A program made the translations under genes and the position numbers. DNA of 64,000 nt from Croceicoccus sp. YJ47 (lineage in GTDB: Bacteria; Pseudomonadota; Alphaproteobacteria; Sphingomonadales; Sphingomonadaceae). Shown here piece after piece: positions 1 through 9,055 of this stretch. The notes beneath the pieces are model-generated. The model was given only the letters and a program-made list of their open reading frames with translations. It was not told the origin of the DNA and searched no databases. The DNA lies in NCBI RefSeq assembly GCF_016745095.1, contig NZ_CP067087.1:3274501-3338500 (forward strand). The letters are read 5' to 3'. Position 1 is the first letter of the stretch. Each line of letters opens with the position of its first letter.

Positions 1-169
1 CCTCGGCGATCTTGCCGCCCTCGCCGAGCAACAGGCCCAGCTCGACCCGGCTGCCGCAGCTGGGCGAACGGGCCTCCCCGCGAATGGAAAAGCGCAGATC
101 CAGCGTAAAGGATGCGAGCCGGGTCGCCGCGGCCAGCACGGCGGGCGTATAGAGCCGGTGCGCGTTCAT
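1..169 (-). CDS. NifU-like iron-sulfur cluster assembly scaffold protein, N-terminal part (cut by window start)
   Basis: The minus strand reads in from an ATG at 169 and stays open to the window edge, giving about 56 residues that begin MNAHRLYTPAVLAAATRLAS. The stretch RGEARSPSCGSRVELGL resembles the first conserved Cys region of the small NifU/IscU-like scaffolds of sphingomonads, which hold a nascent Fe-S cluster on cysteines. The ATG overlaps the cvpA stop by four bases (ATGA), so the gene is the third member of a radA-cvpA operon and is probably translationally coupled. The rest of the protein, including the other cluster ligands, lies outside the window. The assignment therefore rests on a short N-terminus. 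Confidence 0.6.
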   Translation of the reverse strand, partial: MNAHRLYTPAVLAAATRLASFTLDLRFSIRGEARSPSCGSRVELGLLLGEGGKIAE

Positions 170-738
170 CGGGTCGCGGCGTCCACTTCGCTGCTCACGC
201 GCTCCATGTCGTCCTCGCCGTCTTCATCGTCCGCCTGCTCGCGAAAAGCGGCGCGGCGCTGCTCGATATCCTCGACCAGTGCGATGCTGGCCGCGTTGAC
301 GAAGGAATAGCTGCGCGCCTTGGCGATCCAGTCGGGCCGCCCCTCCACACCCCAGATCGTGTCATATCCCAGCACCAGCACCGAAAAGGCCAGCACCACC
401 ATGATCAGCCCCTTCACGATGCCAAAGCCCAGGCCCAGCATCCGGTCCACCGCGCCGAGCACCGAATTGCGCGCACGCGACCCGGCCCACCGCGCGATCA
501 GCTTCACGATGAGATAGGGCACCATCAACAATACGGCGAATGCGAGCACGGCCGCGCTCGCCTGCGTGTCGATATACTGCAGCATCCATTGCGTCAGCGG
601 CGTATGCAGCGCGGAAATCGCGATCATCGCGGCGATCCACGCGGCAAGCGCCAGTATCTCATGCACGAACCCGCGCATGAAGCCGCCCACCGCCGCAAAA
701 CCGACGATGATAATCACCACGAGATCGAATGCCGTCAT
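166..738 (-). CDS. cvpA: CvpA family inner-membrane protein
   Basis: This 190-residue protein matches the CvpA family in length and layout. Four hydrophobic segments lie at roughly residues 5-25, 28-46, 62-85 and 102-122, with the conserved glycine-rich N-terminus (IIIVGFAAVGGFMRGFVHEI) and the motif GAVDRMLGLGFGIVKGLI near residue 100. An acidic, probably cytoplasmic tail closes the protein. CvpA proteins affect colicin V export, envelope stress and bile tolerance; the molecular role is not settled. The gene starts 11 bases after the radA stop and overlaps the NifU-like gene by four bases, so the three are very likely co-transcribed. Confidence 0.9.
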   Translation of the reverse strand: MTAFDLVVIIIVGFAAVGGFMRGFVHEILALAAWIAAMIAISALHTPLTQWMLQYIDTQASAAVLAFAVLLMVPYLIVKLIARWAGSRARNSVLGAVDRMLGLGFGIVKGLIMVVLAFSVLVLGYDTIWGVEGRPDWIAKARSYSFVNAASIALVEDIEQRRAAFREQADDEDGEDDMERVSSEVDAATR

Positions 739-749
739 GGCGTTATCCG

Positions 750-2126
750 CTATTGGCTCCCCACCACATGGTCAACGAGATTTGGCAATTGCCGCATCGG
801 GTGAAAGCGCGCGCCCGCAACCTTTTCGCCCTTTTCCGCCACCGAACCTGGCCCGAATGCACGGTCGAAGCCAAGCTTCACCGATTCGCGAAGACGCAGC
901 GGCGCATGCGCCACGGGCCGAATCTCACCCGCCAGCGACACCTCCCCGAACCAGACCGATTTGGCGGGCAACGCCCGTTCCGACAAGGCGGATACCAGCG
1001 CCGCCGCCACGGCGAGGTCCGCCGCCGGATCGGTCAGCCGGTATCCCCCCGCCACGTTGAGATAAACCTCCGCCGAGGAGAAATTGAGCCCGCACCGCGC
1101 CTCCAGCACGGCGAGCAGCATCGCCATGCGCCCGTTGTCCCACCCCACGACCGCGCGGCGCGGCGTCGCCCCGCTCTGCAACCGCACGATGAGCGCCTGA
1201 ATCTCGACCAGAACCGGGCGCGTCCCTTCGAGCGCGGGGAACACCGCACTTCCCGCGAGCGGCTCGTCCCGGCCCGACAGGAACAGCATGGACGGGTTCG
1301 TGACCTCGACAAGGCCGGCCCCTTCCATCGAGAAAACACCAATTTCATCGACCGCGCCGAACCGGTTCTTCAACGCGCGCAGGATGCGATATTGATGCGA
1401 ACGCTCGCCTTCGAAGCTCATCACGACATCGACCATGTGTTCGAGCACGCGCGGTCCGGCGATATTGCCATCCTTGGTGACATGCCCGACCAGCACCATC
1501 GCCACCCCGTTCCGCTTGGCATAGCGGATGAGTTCGAGCGCGCAGCCGCGCACCTGGCTCACCGTTCCGGGTGCGCCCTCGATCTGGTCGGAATGCATGG
1601 TCTGTATGGAATCGATGATGAGCAGTGCCGGCGGCTCCATATCGCCCAGCGTCGTCAGGATGTCGCGCACCGATGTCGTCGCCGCAAGGCTCACCGGCGC
1701 GTCCGAAAGACCGAGCCGTTCGGCGCGCAGCCGCACCTGCCCGGCTACTTCCTCCCCGCTGATATAGACGACGCGCCCGCCCGAGCGCGCCACCGTCGCG
1801 CAGGTCTGTAGCAGCAGGGTCGATTTGCCGATGCCCGGATCGCCGCCCATCAATATGGCGCTACCCGGCACGAAGCCGCCGCCCAGTGCGCGATCGAATT
1901 CGGCAAGACCCGTCGGGCGCCGTTGCGGGAGCGGGACCGGCGCGTCGAGCGGCACGAAACGGATCGTCTGCCCCCCGCCCGAAAGGTCGTGCTTTGCGGA
2001 AAAGACGGTCGGTGCCGCCTCCTCGACAAGGCTGTTCCATTCGGCGCAATCGCCGCATTGCCCCTGCCATCTGGGCGATACGCTGCCGCAGGCCTGGCAT
2101 ACATATTTGCGCTTTGTCTTTGCCAT
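750..2126 (-). CDS. radA: DNA repair protein RadA
   Basis: The 458-residue product has the full RadA/Sms architecture. It starts with a four-cysteine zinc finger (C10, C13, C24, C27), followed by a RecA-like ATPase with Walker A GGDPGIGKST at 94-103. The RadA signature KNRFG lies at 253-257, and the C-terminus is a Lon-protease-like domain. RadA is a hexameric helicase-like ATPase that drives branch migration of recombination intermediates. The ATG at 2126 gives the standard N-terminus MAKTKRKYVCQACG. The gene heads the radA-cvpA-NifU-like operon. About 105 bases upstream, the patatin-like gene runs divergently. Confidence 0.97.
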   Translation of the reverse strand: MAKTKRKYVCQACGSVSPRWQGQCGDCAEWNSLVEEAAPTVFSAKHDLSGGGQTIRFVPLDAPVPLPQRRPTGLAEFDRALGGGFVPGSAILMGGDPGIGKSTLLLQTCATVARSGGRVVYISGEEVAGQVRLRAERLGLSDAPVSLAATTSVRDILTTLGDMEPPALLIIDSIQTMHSDQIEGAPGTVSQVRGCALELIRYAKRNGVAMVLVGHVTKDGNIAGPRVLEHMVDVVMSFEGERSHQYRILRALKNRFGAVDEIGVFSMEGAGLVEVTNPSMLFLSGRDEPLAGSAVFPALEGTRPVLVEIQALIVRLQSGATPRRAVVGWDNGRMAMLLAVLEARCGLNFSSAEVYLNVAGGYRLTDPAADLAVAAALVSALSERALPAKSVWFGEVSLAGEIRPVAHAPLRLRESVKLGFDRAFGPGSVAEKGEKVAGARFHPMRQLPNLVDHVVGSQ

Positions 2127-2231
2127 GGCCTCGCCTACCCGGAACAGGAGGGGAACACAACCACGTTGCGGTAAAGCGCACCCTCCGTTTTCACGCAGGT
2201 CTTTTCATCGCGGCGCGGGCCTGCCATCACC

Positions 2232-4553
2232 GTGGCCATGCGGGAAAAGGAACTGCGGATCGCGCTCGTGTGCTATGGCGGCGTCAGCCTCGCCGTCTAC
2301 ATGCACGGCATCACGAAAGAGGTCTGGAAACTGGCGCAGGCGAGCCGCGCGTTCCGTCTCGACGAGCGGCCGCAAACCGGGTCGCAGCGTGCCTATCACC
2401 GGCTGCTGACGTTGATTGCGGAAAAAGGGGAGACGCGGCTGCGCGTGTTGCCCGACATATTATCCGGGGCGAGCGCGGGGGGAATGAACGCGGTGTTCCT
2501 CGCAGAGGCGCTCGTGAGCGGGCGTTCGCTCGATCCGTTGACGCGACTTTGGCTTGAAAAGGCGGATAGCGACCTGCTGATCGCGCCGGATGCGATGGCG
2601 CGCAACCGGCTCTCGAAATTCTGGGCGACGCCGCTGGTCAAATGGACGTTGAAACGGCCGGGTAATGCCATCAACCGCACCGTGGCGCCCGAAACGCGTG
2701 CGGAACTGCGGGAGAAACTGTCGCGGCTCATGCGCTCGCGCTGGTTCGCGCCGCCGTTTTCGGGCATCGGTTTTTCCCGGCTCATCGACGATGCGCTGCT
2801 GGCCATGGATGCGCAGATCGCGGGACCGCCGCTGTTGCCGCCGCGCCATCCGATCGACCTGTTCGTCACCGCGACCGATTTTCACGGGCACCGCAGCGTC
2901 CTCAAACTGCACAGCCCGGATTTCGCGGTGGAGGCCGAACATCGCCTCCCGATTTCTTTCCGTGCGCGAAGCGGCGACGGACGCTTGGCGGCGCGGCCCG
3001 AGCTCGTGTTCGCCGCGCGCGCCACGGCCAGCTTTCCCGGCGCCTTCCCACCCTTGCGCGTCGGCGAGATCGACACGTTGTTGCAGGAACGCGGCGCCGA
3101 ATGGCCGGGCCGCGAACGGTTCCTGCGGCGCATCATGCCGCAACATATTGCAAGCGGGGATATCGAGGAGGTCGCGCTCATCGACGGGGCGGTGCTTGCC
3201 GGACGCCCGTTTGCAGAGGCGATCGGCGCACTCGACAACCGGCCCTCCATGCGGGAGGTTGACCGGCGCTTCGTCTATATCGATCCGCACCCGCCGCAAC
3301 ATGCCAATGCCAAGGCCGAGCCACGCAGCACCGGTTTCTTCAGCACGATCTTCGGCGCGCTATCCTCCATCCCGCGCGAACAGCCGATCCGCGACGATAT
3401 CGAACGCATCGCGCAACATTCCGAGGAGGCGGAGCGTGCCCGCGCCATCGTCGATGCCCTCCGCCCGGAGGTAGAGGCCGCAGTGGACCGGCTGTTCGGG
3501 CGAACGCTGTTCCTCGACCGCCCGACGCCCGCGCGCCTCGGCAGATGGCGCAACAAGGCGCAGCAGGCCGCGGCCAAGCAATCCGGCTTTGCTTTTCACG
3601 GCTATGCCAAGGCGAAATATACGCGCATCATCGATACGCTGGCCGAAACGATCCGCCGCGCCAATCCGGACGAGGCACCGCCGAGGGCGGCGATCGTCGA
3701 TGCGTTGACCCGTCATTTCGATGCAGCCGGGCTGGACCGGCTTGCCGCGGACGGCGGCGGGGCGAGCGAGGCGGCCATCTCCTTCTTCCGCACCCATGAC
3801 ATCGCATTCCGCGTGCGGCGGCTTCGCTTGCTGGCGCGGCGGCTGCTACCGGTGGGGGAGAGCGGGATCGGCGGGCAGCTCACCGCGGCGGAGCGCGAGG
3901 GCGCGCGCGACACCGTGTTCAAGGCGCTCGCGCTTTATGGCGAGCTGGAGCAGGTCGAAACGCTGGGCGAGGATTTTGCCGCGCTGGCGTCCGATGCACT
4001 GCGCCATCCGGAACGCGCGATGGCCCGGCTCGCCGACCGGCGCGATCTCAGGCGCACGGATGCCGAGGTCGACGCCATGCTCGCCGATGCGATGGCGCAA
4101 TTGCCGCGCGAGGTGCGCCGCACGCTGCTGTTGAGCTATCTCGGCTTTCCCTTTTACGACATCGCCACGCTTCCCATCCTGGGCGGGCGCGGGCCCGACG
4201 AATTCGACCCGATCAAGGTGGACCGGATTTCACCGGAGGATGCCAATGCGATCCGTTCGGGCGGCGCGGCGCAGACGTTGCGCGGCGTCGAATTCTACCG
4301 CTTCGGCGCGTTCTTTTCCCGCGCCTATCGCGAGAACGATTACCTGTGGGGCAGGCTTCAGGGCGCCGACCGCCTGATCGACATCACCGCCTCGACATTG
4401 GACGCGGAGCACGCATTGCCACCGCAGATGCTGCGCGATCTGAAGCGCGACGCATTCGCCGCAATCCTCGACGAGGAGGATGAGGACGGCAATTGCAACC
4501 CCGCCCTCATCGCCCGGCTCCGCGCGGAGATCGCCGACAAATTCGACACGTAA
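2232..4553 (+). CDS. patatin-like phospholipase-domain protein (large, DUF3376-type)
   Basis: A 773-residue protein with an N-terminal patatin domain. The nucleophile elbow GASAGG lies at 79-84 (Ser81) and the catalytic Asp is D318 in LIDGAV, giving the Ser-Asp dyad of patatin lipases. The oxyanion-type loop is the CYGGVSLAVYMHG stretch near residue 15. The C-terminal half, rich in Arg and helices, is typical of the large patatin-like proteins seen in sphingomonads and actinobacteria, whose substrates are unknown. The frame can start at GTG 2232 or ATG 2238; the family N-terminus REKELRIALVCYGGVS fits either. No signal peptide is apparent, so it is probably cytoplasmic or membrane-peripheral. 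Confidence 0.88.
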   Translation: MAMREKELRIALVCYGGVSLAVYMHGITKEVWKLAQASRAFRLDERPQTGSQRAYHRLLTLIAEKGETRLRVLPDILSGASAGGMNAVFLAEALVSGRSLDPLTRLWLEKADSDLLIAPDAMARNRLSKFWATPLVKWTLKRPGNAINRTVAPETRAELREKLSRLMRSRWFAPPFSGIGFSRLIDDALLAMDAQIAGPPLLPPRHPIDLFVTATDFHGHRSVLKLHSPDFAVEAEHRLPISFRARSGDGRLAARPELVFAARATASFPGAFPPLRVGEIDTLLQERGAEWPGRERFLRRIMPQHIASGDIEEVALIDGAVLAGRPFAEAIGALDNRPSMREVDRRFVYIDPHPPQHANAKAEPRSTGFFSTIFGALSSIPREQPIRDDIERIAQHSEEAERARAIVDALRPEVEAAVDRLFGRTLFLDRPTPARLGRWRNKAQQAAAKQSGFAFHGYAKAKYTRIIDTLAETIRRANPDEAPPRAAIVDALTRHFDAAGLDRLAADGGGASEAAISFFRTHDIAFRVRRLRLLARRLLPVGESGIGGQLTAAEREGARDTVFKALALYGELEQVETLGEDFAALASDALRHPERAMARLADRRDLRRTDAEVDAMLADAMAQLPREVRRTLLLSYLGFPFYDIATLPILGGRGPDEFDPIKVDRISPEDANAIRSGGAAQTLRGVEFYRFGAFFSRAYRENDYLWGRLQGADRLIDITASTLDAEHALPPQMLRDLKRDAFAAILDEEDEDGNCNPALIARLRAEIADKFDT

Positions 4554-4562
4554 ATCCGGCGA

Positions 4563-5684
4563 TCAGCCTGTGAAGCTGTCGCGGATACGTTCGAAGAACC
4601 CGCGCGAATCCGGGCATTCGGCGCCGGTTTCGGTGTCCTGAAATTCGCGGAGCAACTCCTTCTGCTTCGCGCTCAGCTTACGCGGGGTTTCGACATTTAC
4701 CTCCACGACCAGATCGCCGCGCCCGCGACCCTGCAACACCGGCATGCCTTCGCCGCGCTTGCGCAATTGCTCGCCCGACTGCACCCCGGCGGGGATCGTG
4801 ACGGTGATCCATTCATCGTCCATGCCCGGCAATTCGACCGTCCCGCCCAGCGCCGCCGTCGTGAAGGTGATCGGCACGCGCGTCAGCAAGGTCGTGCCTT
4901 CCCGCTCGAACACCGAATGGCGTTTGACGTGGAGGAAGATGTAGAGATCGCCCGGCGGCGCGCCGTATGGCCCGGCCTCGCCCTTGCCCGAAAGGCGGAT
5001 GCGCGTGCCCGTTTCGACGCCGGGCGGGATGTTGACCTCCAGCGTCTGCGGCTTGTCGACCCGGCCTTCGCCGCCGCAATTGCGGCACGGGCTTTCGATG
5101 ACCTCGCCGCGCCCGTGGCACGTCGGACAGGCGCGTTCGACCATGAAGAAGCCCTGCTGCGCGCGGACCTTGCCATAACCTTCGCACATGGGGCAGCGGC
5201 GCTTGCCCGTGCCGGGTTCGGCGCCGGTGCCTTCGCACGGTTCGCAAGCCTGCGATACCTCGATCGTGATCTCGGTATCCTTGCCGTGAAACGCGTCCTC
5301 GAGCGCGATTTCCATGTCGTAGCGCAGATCGGCGCCCCGGCGCGGGCGTGGCCCGGCCCCGCGACCGCCGCCGAAACCCTGTCCAAAAATGGTCTCGAAA
5401 ATATCGCCGATGTCGGAAAATCCGGCCTGCCCGCCGCCGCCGCCACTGCTCGCCTGTTCGAAGGCGGCGTGGCCGTAACGGTCGTAGGCCGCGCGTTTCT
5501 GCGGATCTTTCAAACAGTCATAGGCGCGGCTGATCGCCTTGAACTTCGCCTCGCTCTCCGCATCGCCGGGGTTGCGATCGGGATGAAATTTCATCGCCAG
5601 CTTGCGATAGGCGGACTTGATCGTCTTGTCGTCCGCGCTTCGTTCGACCTGAAGCAGTTCGTAAAAGTCGATTTCGGTTTCCAT
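4563..5684 (-). CDS. dnaJ: chaperone DnaJ
   Basis: This 373-residue type I J-protein has a J domain with HPD at 34-36, a Gly/Phe-rich linker around 78-115, four CxxCxGxG zinc-binding repeats (CEPCEGTG, CPMCEGYG, CPTCHGRG, CRNCGGEG) and the C-terminal substrate-binding domains. It stimulates the ATPase of DnaK and delivers unfolded clients. The gene lies 178 bases downstream of dnaK on the same strand. That gap is unusually long for a dnaKJ operon and shows no clear terminator, so co-transcription is likely. The patatin-like gene converges on it with only nine bases between the stops. Confidence 0.97.
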   Translation of the reverse strand: METEIDFYELLQVERSADDKTIKSAYRKLAMKFHPDRNPGDAESEAKFKAISRAYDCLKDPQKRAAYDRYGHAAFEQASSGGGGGQAGFSDIGDIFETIFGQGFGGGRGAGPRPRRGADLRYDMEIALEDAFHGKDTEITIEVSQACEPCEGTGAEPGTGKRRCPMCEGYGKVRAQQGFFMVERACPTCHGRGEVIESPCRNCGGEGRVDKPQTLEVNIPPGVETGTRIRLSGKGEAGPYGAPPGDLYIFLHVKRHSVFEREGTTLLTRVPITFTTAALGGTVELPGMDDEWITVTIPAGVQSGEQLRKRGEGMPVLQGRGRGDLVVEVNVETPRKLSAKQKELLREFQDTETGAECPDSRGFFERIRDSFTG

Positions 5685-5862
5685 GGCCCATCCCGCCGTT
5701 GCGATACGCCGCGCGTGTCATCGTGCCGGAGGAACCGGCCCGCGCGCACGGCCTGAATATGTCGAAGCGGCCGGCGGCGAACTCTCGCTGACGCCGACCG
5801 CTTCCCGTGTTCCGTCGCCGCCCCGCACGATGGCCGGGCGGCGCTCGGTTTCATCGGGCGTT

Positions 5863-7785
5863 TCAGCCCTTGTTTTCGTCCTCGTTCACTTCCGAGAACT
5901 CGGCATCGACGACGTCTTCTTCCGCGCCGCCCGCTTCGGACCCTTCAGCGGCACCGTCGGTCGCTGCCGCGCCTTCGGCCTGCTGCTGCTCGTACATCGC
6001 CTGGCCCATCTGCATGGCCTTCTGCGCGAGCGCCTCGCTCTTGGACTTGATCGCGTCGATGTCCTCGCCTTCGAGCGCGGTCTTCACCTCGGCGATCGCG
6101 GCCTCGATGTCGGACTTGAGCGATGCATCGATCTTGTCGCCGTTTTCGGACAGCTGCTGTTCGGTCGAGTGGACGAGACTGTCGGCCTGGTTGCGGGCCT
6201 CGGCCTGCTCCTTGCGCTTCTTGTCCTCCTCGGCGAACTTTTCCGCGTCCTGCACCATCTGCTCGATGTCGCTGTCGGACAGGCCGCCCGATGCCTGGAT
6301 GCGGATCTGCTGCTCCTTGCCGGTGCCCTTGTCCTTGGCCGACACGTTCACGATGCCGTTGGCGTCGATATCGAACGTCACCTCGATCTGCGGAACGCCG
6401 CGCGGTGCGGGCGGAATGCCGACGAGATCGAACTGACCCAGCATCTTGTTGTCGCTCGCCATCTCGCGTTCGCCCTGGAACACGCGAATGGTCACGGCCT
6501 GCTGGTTGTCGTCCGCGGTGGAGTAGACCTGGCTCTTCTTCGTCGGGATCGTGGTGTTGCGGTCGATCATCTTGGTCATGATCCCGCCCAGCGTCTCGAT
6601 CCCGAGCGACAGCGGCGTCACGTCGAGAAGGAGCACGTCCTTAACATCGCCCTGCAACACGCCGGCCTGAATGGCCGCGCCCATCGCGACGACTTCGTCG
6701 GGGTTCACGCCGGTGTGCGGTTCCTTGCCAAAGAAATCCTTCACCGCCTCGCGCACCTTGGGCATGCGGGTCATGCCGCCGACCATCACGACCTCGTCGA
6801 TCTCCTTGGCCGTGACGCCCGCATCGGCGAGCGCCTTCTTCATCGGCTCCTTCGTGCGTTCGATGAGATTGCCAACCATCTTTTCGAGGTCGGACCGGCT
6901 GATCGTCTTCACGAGATGCTTCGGACCGTTCTGATCCGCGGTGATGAAGGGCAGGTTGACTTCGGTGCTCTGCGCCGAGGACAGCTCGATCTTCGCCTTT
7001 TCGGCCGCTTCCTTCAAGCGCTGCAGCGCAAGCTTGTCGCCGCGAAGGTCGATGCCCTCGTCTTTCTTGAAGCTGTCGCCGAGATATTCGACCACGGCGG
7101 TATCGAAATCCTCACCGCCGAGGAACGTGTCGCCGTTCGTGGACTTCACCTCGAACACGCCATCGCCGATTTCGAGGATCGACACGTCGAACGTACCGCC
7201 GCCAAGGTCATAGACCGCGATCGTCTTGCCGTCCGCCTTGTCGAGACCATAGGCCAGCGCCGCCGCCGTCGGCTCGTTGATGATGCGCAGCACTTCGAGA
7301 CCCGCGATCTGGCCCGCGTCCTTGGTCGCCTGGCGCTGCGCGTCGTTGAAGTAGGCCGGAACGGTGATGACCGCCTGCGTAACCGTTTCGCCAAGATAGC
7401 TCTCGGCCGTTTCCTTCATCTTCTGAAGCGTGAAGGCACTGATTTCCGACGGGCTGTAATCCTTGCCGCCGGCATTGACCCATGCATCGCCGTTCTTGCC
7501 CTTGACGATGGAATAGGGGACGAGCTCGGTGTCCTTCTTGGTCACCGGGTCGTCGAAGCGGCGGCCGATGAGGCGCTTCACCGCGAAAATCGTGTTGTCG
7601 CCGTTCGTGACGGCCTGGCGCTTGGCCGGCTGCCCGACGAGGCGTTCGCCATCCTTGGTGAAGGCGATAATAGAGGGCGTCGTGCGCGCGCCTTCGGAAT
7701 TTTCGATAACCTTCGGCTTGTCGCCATCCATCACCGCAACGCAGCTGTTGGTCGTGCCAAGGTCGATACCGATAACTTTAGACAT
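5863..7785 (-). CDS. dnaK: chaperone DnaK (Hsp70)
   Basis: The 640-residue protein begins [18 protein letters not shown], the phosphate-1 motif of Hsp70, and carries the other family signatures: [15 protein letters not shown] and [18 protein letters not shown] beta-sandwich substrate-binding domain and helical lid follow. The C-terminus ends in an acidic tail with [12 protein letters not shown], which is standard for proteobacterial DnaK. It works with DnaJ and GrpE, both encoded in this window (grpE at 10.6-11.1 kb). A sigma-32-like promoter lies about 95-120 bases upstream. The ATG at 7785 is the only start that gives the conserved N-terminus. Confidence 0.98.
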   Translation of the reverse strand: MSKVIGIDLGTTNSCVAVMDGDKPKVIENSEGARTTPSIIAFTKDGERLVGQPAKRQAVTNGDNTIFAVKRLIGRRFDDPVTKKDTELVPYSIVKGKNGDAWVNAGGKDYSPSEISAFTLQKMKETAESYLGETVTQAVITVPAYFNDAQRQATKDAGQIAGLEVLRIINEPTAAALAYGLDKADGKTIAVYDLGGGTFDVSILEIGDGVFEVKSTNGDTFLGGEDFDTAVVEYLGDSFKKDEGIDLRGDKLALQRLKEAAEKAKIELSSAQSTEVNLPFITADQNGPKHLVKTISRSDLEKMVGNLIERTKEPMKKALADAGVTAKEIDEVVMVGGMTRMPKVREAVKDFFGKEPHTGVNPDEVVAMGAAIQAGVLQGDVKDVLLLDVTPLSLGIETLGGIMTKMIDRNTTIPTKKSQVYSTADDNQQAVTIRVFQGEREMASDNKMLGQFDLVGIPPAPRGVPQIEVTFDIDANGIVNVSAKDKGTGKEQQIRIQASGGLSDSDIEQMVQDAEKFAEEDKKRKEQAEARNQADSLVHSTEQQLSENGDKIDASLKSDIEAAIAEVKTALEGEDIDAIKSKSEALAQKAMQMGQAMYEQQQAEGAAATDGAAEGSEAGGAEEDVVDAEFSEVNEDENKG

Positions 7786-7878
7786 TTAAGTGTTCCCACC
7801 TCTTTGACATTGGACACCGCGCATTCGGGGCCCCCCAGACACGGGCAAGCCCGCCACGCGGCTCAGTAACAGGGCGCG

Positions 7879-7906
7879 ATATAGGGGCGGTTTTTCATGG
7901 AACAAG
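7879..7906 (-). promoter_or_regulatory. sigma-32 (RpoH)-like heat-shock promoter of dnaK
   Basis: On the minus strand CTTGTT (7901-7906) and CTATAT (7879-7884) are separated by 16 bases. Alphaproteobacterial RpoH promoters have a CTTG-type -35 and a CYTATNT-type -10 with about this spacing. It sits roughly 93 bases upstream of the dnaK start. The match is by eye and no transcript start is known. Confidence 0.5.
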
Positions 7907-7961
7907 GGCTTGAAAACGCCTATCGACGGTTGAGAAACGCGCAGCCTGTATCGGCCGCGCC

Positions 7962-8534
7962 ATGCCGAGGATGAAAAACACACCCATGCGCCGTTTTGCG
8001 ATTTTTGCCCCGCTCGTCCCCGCTGCGCTGATGCTTTCGGCATGCGGCGACACGACGGAGGCGCCGCCCGCCGACGAACTGATCGAGGAGGCGACCGATC
8101 CCGACACGCCCGAAGGCATTCAGCTCACCGATGCCTATGTCCGCCTCCCCGCCGTGAGCGGCCGGCCCGGCGCCGCCTATTTCAACGTGGTCAACAATGG
8201 CGACGGCGTACGCAATATCGCCTCGGTGTCCATCGTGAACGCCGGCCGCACCGAAATGCACCGCACGATGCAGGAAGGCGGCGTGTCATCGATGGAGCCG
8301 GTTACCGAAATCGCCATACAACCGGGTCAGACGGTCGCCTTCGAACAGGGCGGCTACCACGTGATGCTTTTCGATCTCGACCCTGCGATCATGGCGCGCA
8401 CCACCGCCGACCTGACCGTGACGTTCGACAATGGCGACAAGGCATCGTTCGCCGCCCCCATCCTGAAACCCGGTGAAAGCCCCGGCGGCCTGGGCGATAG
8501 CGACGAGATGGGCGGGATGGAGGCGATGCGCTGA
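7962..8534 (+). CDS. PCu(A)C family periplasmic copper chaperone (lipoprotein)
   Basis: The product of up to 190 residues has a lipobox (LSAC, Cys28 counted from ATG 7962) followed by a short acidic linker and a PCu(A)C beta-barrel. The copper signature H-x10-M-x21-H-x-M is exact: H100, M111, H133 and M135. Family members hand Cu(I) to the CuA or CuB sites of cytochrome oxidase in the periplasm. ATG codons at 7971 and 7986 are alternative starts; 7986 gives a compact signal peptide beginning MRRFAIFAPLVP. The gene is divergent from dnaK and followed 17 bases later by an HExxH protein gene. Confidence 0.92.
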   Translation: MPRMKNTPMRRFAIFAPLVPAALMLSACGDTTEAPPADELIEEATDPDTPEGIQLTDAYVRLPAVSGRPGAAYFNVVNNGDGVRNIASVSIVNAGRTEMHRTMQEGGVSSMEPVTEIAIQPGQTVAFEQGGYHVMLFDLDPAIMARTTADLTVTFDNGDKASFAAPILKPGESPGGLGDSDEMGGMEAMR

Positions 8535-8551
8535 ATCCGGCGCCCGATCCT

Positions 8552-9052
8552 GTGGCCCCCCATCCTGCACCCGGCGCTTGTCCCGCGGGCGGGGAGCGCG
8601 GCCTGACCGATGGGGAGAAGGCGCTCGTCGCCTCCGTCTTCGGCGGCGCGCTCGACCCGGATCCGGTGCGGATCAAGCGGCGAAAATGGTTTCCGTTCCA
8701 ACCCGCCAACACCTTGATGGCGCCGACCGGGCATATCCATTTTCCCGCGCGGACCCGGCTTTATTGCGACGATTTCGCCCATGCCTCGCTCTGGCTCAAG
8801 GGGCTGTTCCTGCATGAAATGACGCATGTCTGGCAATCGCAGCAGCGCGGCAAATACTGGCTCGTGATGATGCGGCACCCATTTTGCCGCTATGGCTATG
8901 CGGTGATGCCGGGGCGCAGGTTGACGCAATACGGGATCGAGCAGCAGGCCGAAATCGTGCGCCACGCGTTCCTGCTGCGCCATGGTTTCCCGCTGATCGG
9001 CGCGCCGCCGCGCGAGCAGCTGGAAACCATCCTGCCCTTCACCCCGCAGTAG
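8552..9052 (+). CDS. vgr-related predicted metalloprotein with HExxH motif
   Basis: This 166-residue protein of unknown function starts at GTG 8552. It contains HEMTH at 88-92, a zincin-type HExxH metal site, followed by the conserved VWQSQQRGKY. Similar short proteins in sphingomonads carry the uninformative name vgr-related protein. The usual third zinc ligand is not obvious; E146-region residues or the QYGIEQQAEIVRH segment, which contains Glu and His downstream, could supply it. No signal peptide or membrane segment is seen. It follows the copper chaperone closely and may share its transcript. Protease activity is inferred from the motif only. Confidence 0.65.
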   Translation: MAPHPAPGACPAGGERGLTDGEKALVASVFGGALDPDPVRIKRRKWFPFQPANTLMAPTGHIHFPARTRLYCDDFAHASLWLKGLFLHEMTHVWQSQQRGKYWLVMMRHPFCRYGYAVMPGRRLTQYGIEQQAEIVRHAFLLRHGFPLIGAPPREQLETILPFTPQ

Positions 9053-9055
9053 CGA

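Noticed and set aside
5683-7869. 728-codon open frame antisense to dnaK
   Set aside because: Shadow of dnaK codon bias; no recognisable domain, and it runs across the dnaK promoter and start.
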